DNA from: Phoronis australis | Lineage: Eukaryota; Phoronida; Phoronidae | Length of the DNA: 64,000 nt | Reading direction: 5' to 3' | Assembly (NCBI GenBank): GCA_002633005.1 | Contig: NMRA01000547.1 | Location: 197,561-261,560, forward strand | Part shown: positions 61,452 to 64,000 of the stretch, piece by piece | Position numbering within the stretch: position 1 is the stretch's first letter | Layout: each line of letters begins with the position of its first letter | The notes under the pieces: generated by a model | The model's input: only the letters and a program-made list of their open reading frames with translations | Told to the model about the DNA's origin: nothing | Database searches by the model: none | Position numbers and translations under genes: made by a program

Positions 61452-61868
61452 GAAAGCCAGTAGTAAGCTACAAAATTGCACAACTAAGTAACATGGCAAA
61501 TTTCATTTCTCAATTCAAGTATTTACTAATAACTAGAAATTTCAAATGCATAGCTCATAAATATTTGGTATCATGAAGCAATATTAAGGCAGTGATAGAT
61601 TATTCATTGTGAGCTACGCCTTAGAGTTCAGCACAAAATAGGGGCTCCCATTTCATTGCTACGACCGCCCCTCAATGGGTTTTTTAATGGGCGGGGCAGT
61701 ACAGTATAGAAACATGGTGACTGGGGGTGGGTGTTATTGCGGCAACAAGGAGTGAAGGTGTTTGGCTATCCAGGAGGAATTGTGACAACTGGCATCCCCG
61801 CTTTTCATATGTTAGGGGTCCCTGAACAAACATAATCCTCCAGCACTGCATTACACACTTGAAAAGGC

Positions 61869-63468
61869 AAACAAGAGCAACGCAGAGCGTTGAAATGTGC
61901 CCACGAATGCATTGCAAATGGTGTGATTTCAGGGTTATTTATTTTTATCATAAAAATGGACACTAGATGGTGCAAAAATGTACAATCCATCCAAAAACAG
62001 GAACATGCCATATTTCATAAAAATCTGTCAAGGAACTTCAGTGAAACAAATTTAAAGAAAACAGAATAAAATGAGAAATTGCCACTAGTAGGCACAGCGT
62101 GTGTTGGATTCGAATGAAAGCTTTCATATAAATACACTTACAAAATTTAATAAAGATCCTGCAGTGGATTTAGGAGATACAACTATGGGCACAAAACAAA
62201 ACAAAACTACCACTAGGAGGCGCCACAGTAGTTAGTTGCCATCATCAAACGTCCTCTTCACACTGAGAACATACACGCCAAGTTTCAAAACCATCCCTAG
62301 AATGATTTGGTTGATACAGGGGTAGACGCCAAAACCAAGCTCTGAAAACAGAAAAATGGCCACTAGGTGGCGCAAAATACCTCGATTCCATCCAAAAACA
62401 GGAAAATAGTGTCATCTCACCAATAGATGCCTACATTTAAACTTTTTTGAAAATCTGTTGAGGACCTTTGAACATACAGAGTTAAACGTAAAACTTAAAA
62501 TTGCCACTAGGGGGCACAGCAGTCGTCGTCGTCGTCGTCGTTCGTAGTCAACATCATATAAATACACTTGCTAAATTAAGTAAAGATCCTGCAAACAGTT
62601 TGGGAGATACAGCCATGAGCGCAAAAAACAAAACTGCCACTAGGAGGCGCCCCAGCAGACGAAGTCATCAGAAAATCATCGTCAGCCGTCCACTTCATAG
62701 TAAAAACATACATGCCAATTTTCATAATTATCCTGAAAACGGTTAGGAACTTGATAGATGAGTGGACACCAAAAAACAGACTCGAAAACAGTAAAAATGG
62801 CCACTAGGTGGTGCAAACAAGATCGAATCCATCTGAAAACGGAGCGATACCATCATATCATTAACAGATGCCAGTGTGCCAAATTTTATGAAAATATGTT
62901 GAAGACCTTCGAAGATACAGAGGTAAACGTAAACAAATAAAATTGCCACTAGATGGCACTCCAGTAATTAGATCTGTTCAAAAGTCATCGTCGTCTGTTG
63001 TTAACATCATGTATATATACTTACGAAATTTCGTAAAGATCCTGCTAACCGTTTAGGAGACACAGCCATAGGCACAAAAAAACAAAACTGCCACTAGGAG
63101 GCGCCACAGTAGTCGAAACCATCGGAAAATCATCGACGGACGTGAACTTCATAATAAGAACATCCTTTGAGCGGTTTGGCTGATAGAGGGGTGGATGCAA
63201 AAAAACAGACTTGAAAACAGTAAAAACGGCCACTAGGTGGCGCAAACTACGTTGAATCCATCCGAAAACGAGAGAATCACGTCATCTGAATAATAGGTGC
63301 CTACATACCAAATTTCATTAAAATCTGTTAAGGATTTTTGAAGATACAGAGGTAAGCGTAAAAACTAAAATTGCCACTAGGTGGCACACCGGTTGTCGGA
63401 GCCGGAAGGATGGTTGGACGGAGATGACTGCATAATGCGTCCATATATAAATATGTGGGCGCATAAAA
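61869..63468 (+). mobile_element. HINE-type element block H (head and tail)
   Basis: Head AACAAGAGCAACGCAGAGCG then TTGAAATGTGCCCAC. Cores lie near 61,958, 62,082, 62,207, 62,356, 62,502, 62,634, 62,798, 62,943, 63,089, 63,228 and 63,372. A GTC microsatellite of six repeats lies at about 62,521-62,540. The tail hairpin TGCGTCCATATATAAATATG TGGGCGCATAAAA ends it near 63,468. One of the few copies with both ends, about 1.6 kb. Confidence 0.9.
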
Positions 63469-63939
63469 CTCGCACTTGTAGGGAAGCTTTCCACTAGAAT
63501 ACAGCACAGTGGCAAAGAATCCGAAAGGATACTAAACCAAGGTTTATCTGGTTACTAATAATAGATTATAACAAGATCACTTGAACTTCAGTAGGACAAG
63601 TCTGTGTATTTAGCTTGTATCATTCTAGAAAACTATAGGTTTTAACTCCGAAAAAGTATATATTTTATGAAAGAAAGACTAAAATTTTGATTATTACCTT
63701 AATACCAATCTGCCAATAATAGGGTTATGTGACAAAATAAAGCAACAAAGAAACGCACACTCATAGCAAAACAACAGAGTATAAATAACATGACCAACAT
63801 TCATTTGGTATAAATGTTCATGATACAATTTCAAATATGCTGTAACAGTTTTCTAAATCATCATTCCATTTTTGTTTCATGGAACTTTTGAGTTTCTCCA
63901 AAAAAATCATAGAAGTTCCTTTTTGATATACCTTTTTGC

Positions 63940-64000
63940 AACAAGACCAACGCAGAGCGTTGATAATAGCCCACTGTGTGCATCGCATATAGCGCAGATA
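63940..64000 (+). mobile_element. HINE-type element block I, 5' head running off the window
   Basis: AACAAGACCAACGCAGAGCG then TTGATAATAGCCCACTG is the family head with small changes. The element continues past the right edge. Confidence 0.75.

Noticed and set aside
62501-62746. Frame with poly-valine run
   Set aside because: The run is a GTC microsatellite within a repeat monomer, not protein.

Overview
This is animal nuclear DNA: AT-rich, gene-poor and full of transposons, from an invertebrate (most likely marine; a hemichordate, cephalochordate, echinoderm or lophotrochozoan would all fit, and the window does not decide). There are no bacterial-style operons. Almost every long open frame is chance or transposon debris.

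The one host gene fills the minus strand. Nineteen exons, running from about 59.7 kb down to 1.7 kb, encode the N-terminal part of a class D DOCK protein (zizimin; DOCK9/10/11), a guanine-nucleotide exchange factor for Cdc42/Rac. All 18 junctions have matching codon phases, and the exons join into one 795-residue frame. In order they give the zizimin N-terminal block, a PH domain (exons 4-6), the linker and the DHR-1 lipid-binding domain (exons 13-17). The first coding exon lies beyond the right edge, and the catalytic DHR-2 domain lies beyond the left edge. One conserved segment of about 50 residues between exons 8 and 9 was not found.

The introns are a transposon graveyard. The dominant family is built from about 145-160 bp monomers in an A-B-C higher-order unit of about 450 bp. 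It has a hairpin-bearing 5' head and a 3' hairpin tail, and looks like a Helentron-associated (HINE-type) non-autonomous element. Each monomer carries a core close to the CTCF consensus, about 70 in the window by eye, all on the plus strand. Main blocks lie at 7.3-8.5, 26.7-28.1, 29.4-30.3, 46.8-50.9, 54.0-56.0, 56.6-57.3 and 61.9-63.5 kb, a new copy starts at 63.94 kb, and there are several older relics. A second, unrelated-looking array of about 145 bp monomers lies at 23.4-24.7 kb.

Other elements: a 4.6 kb hAT-like DNA transposon (34,493-39,126; TSD GAAAC) that split an old HINE-type relic and itself holds a 1.66 kb TTAA-flanked Kolobok-like element with a broken THAP finger; two Penelope-like fragments; a Jockey/CR1-type LINE and a second 5'-truncated copy; a decayed RT element beside exon 13; an endonuclease-RT tail at 4.5 kb; a tRNA-like sequence; and several palindromic or foldback elements. 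Two foldback copies each contain a single N, probably an assembly problem. I saw no rRNA, CRISPR, origin or convincing second host gene.
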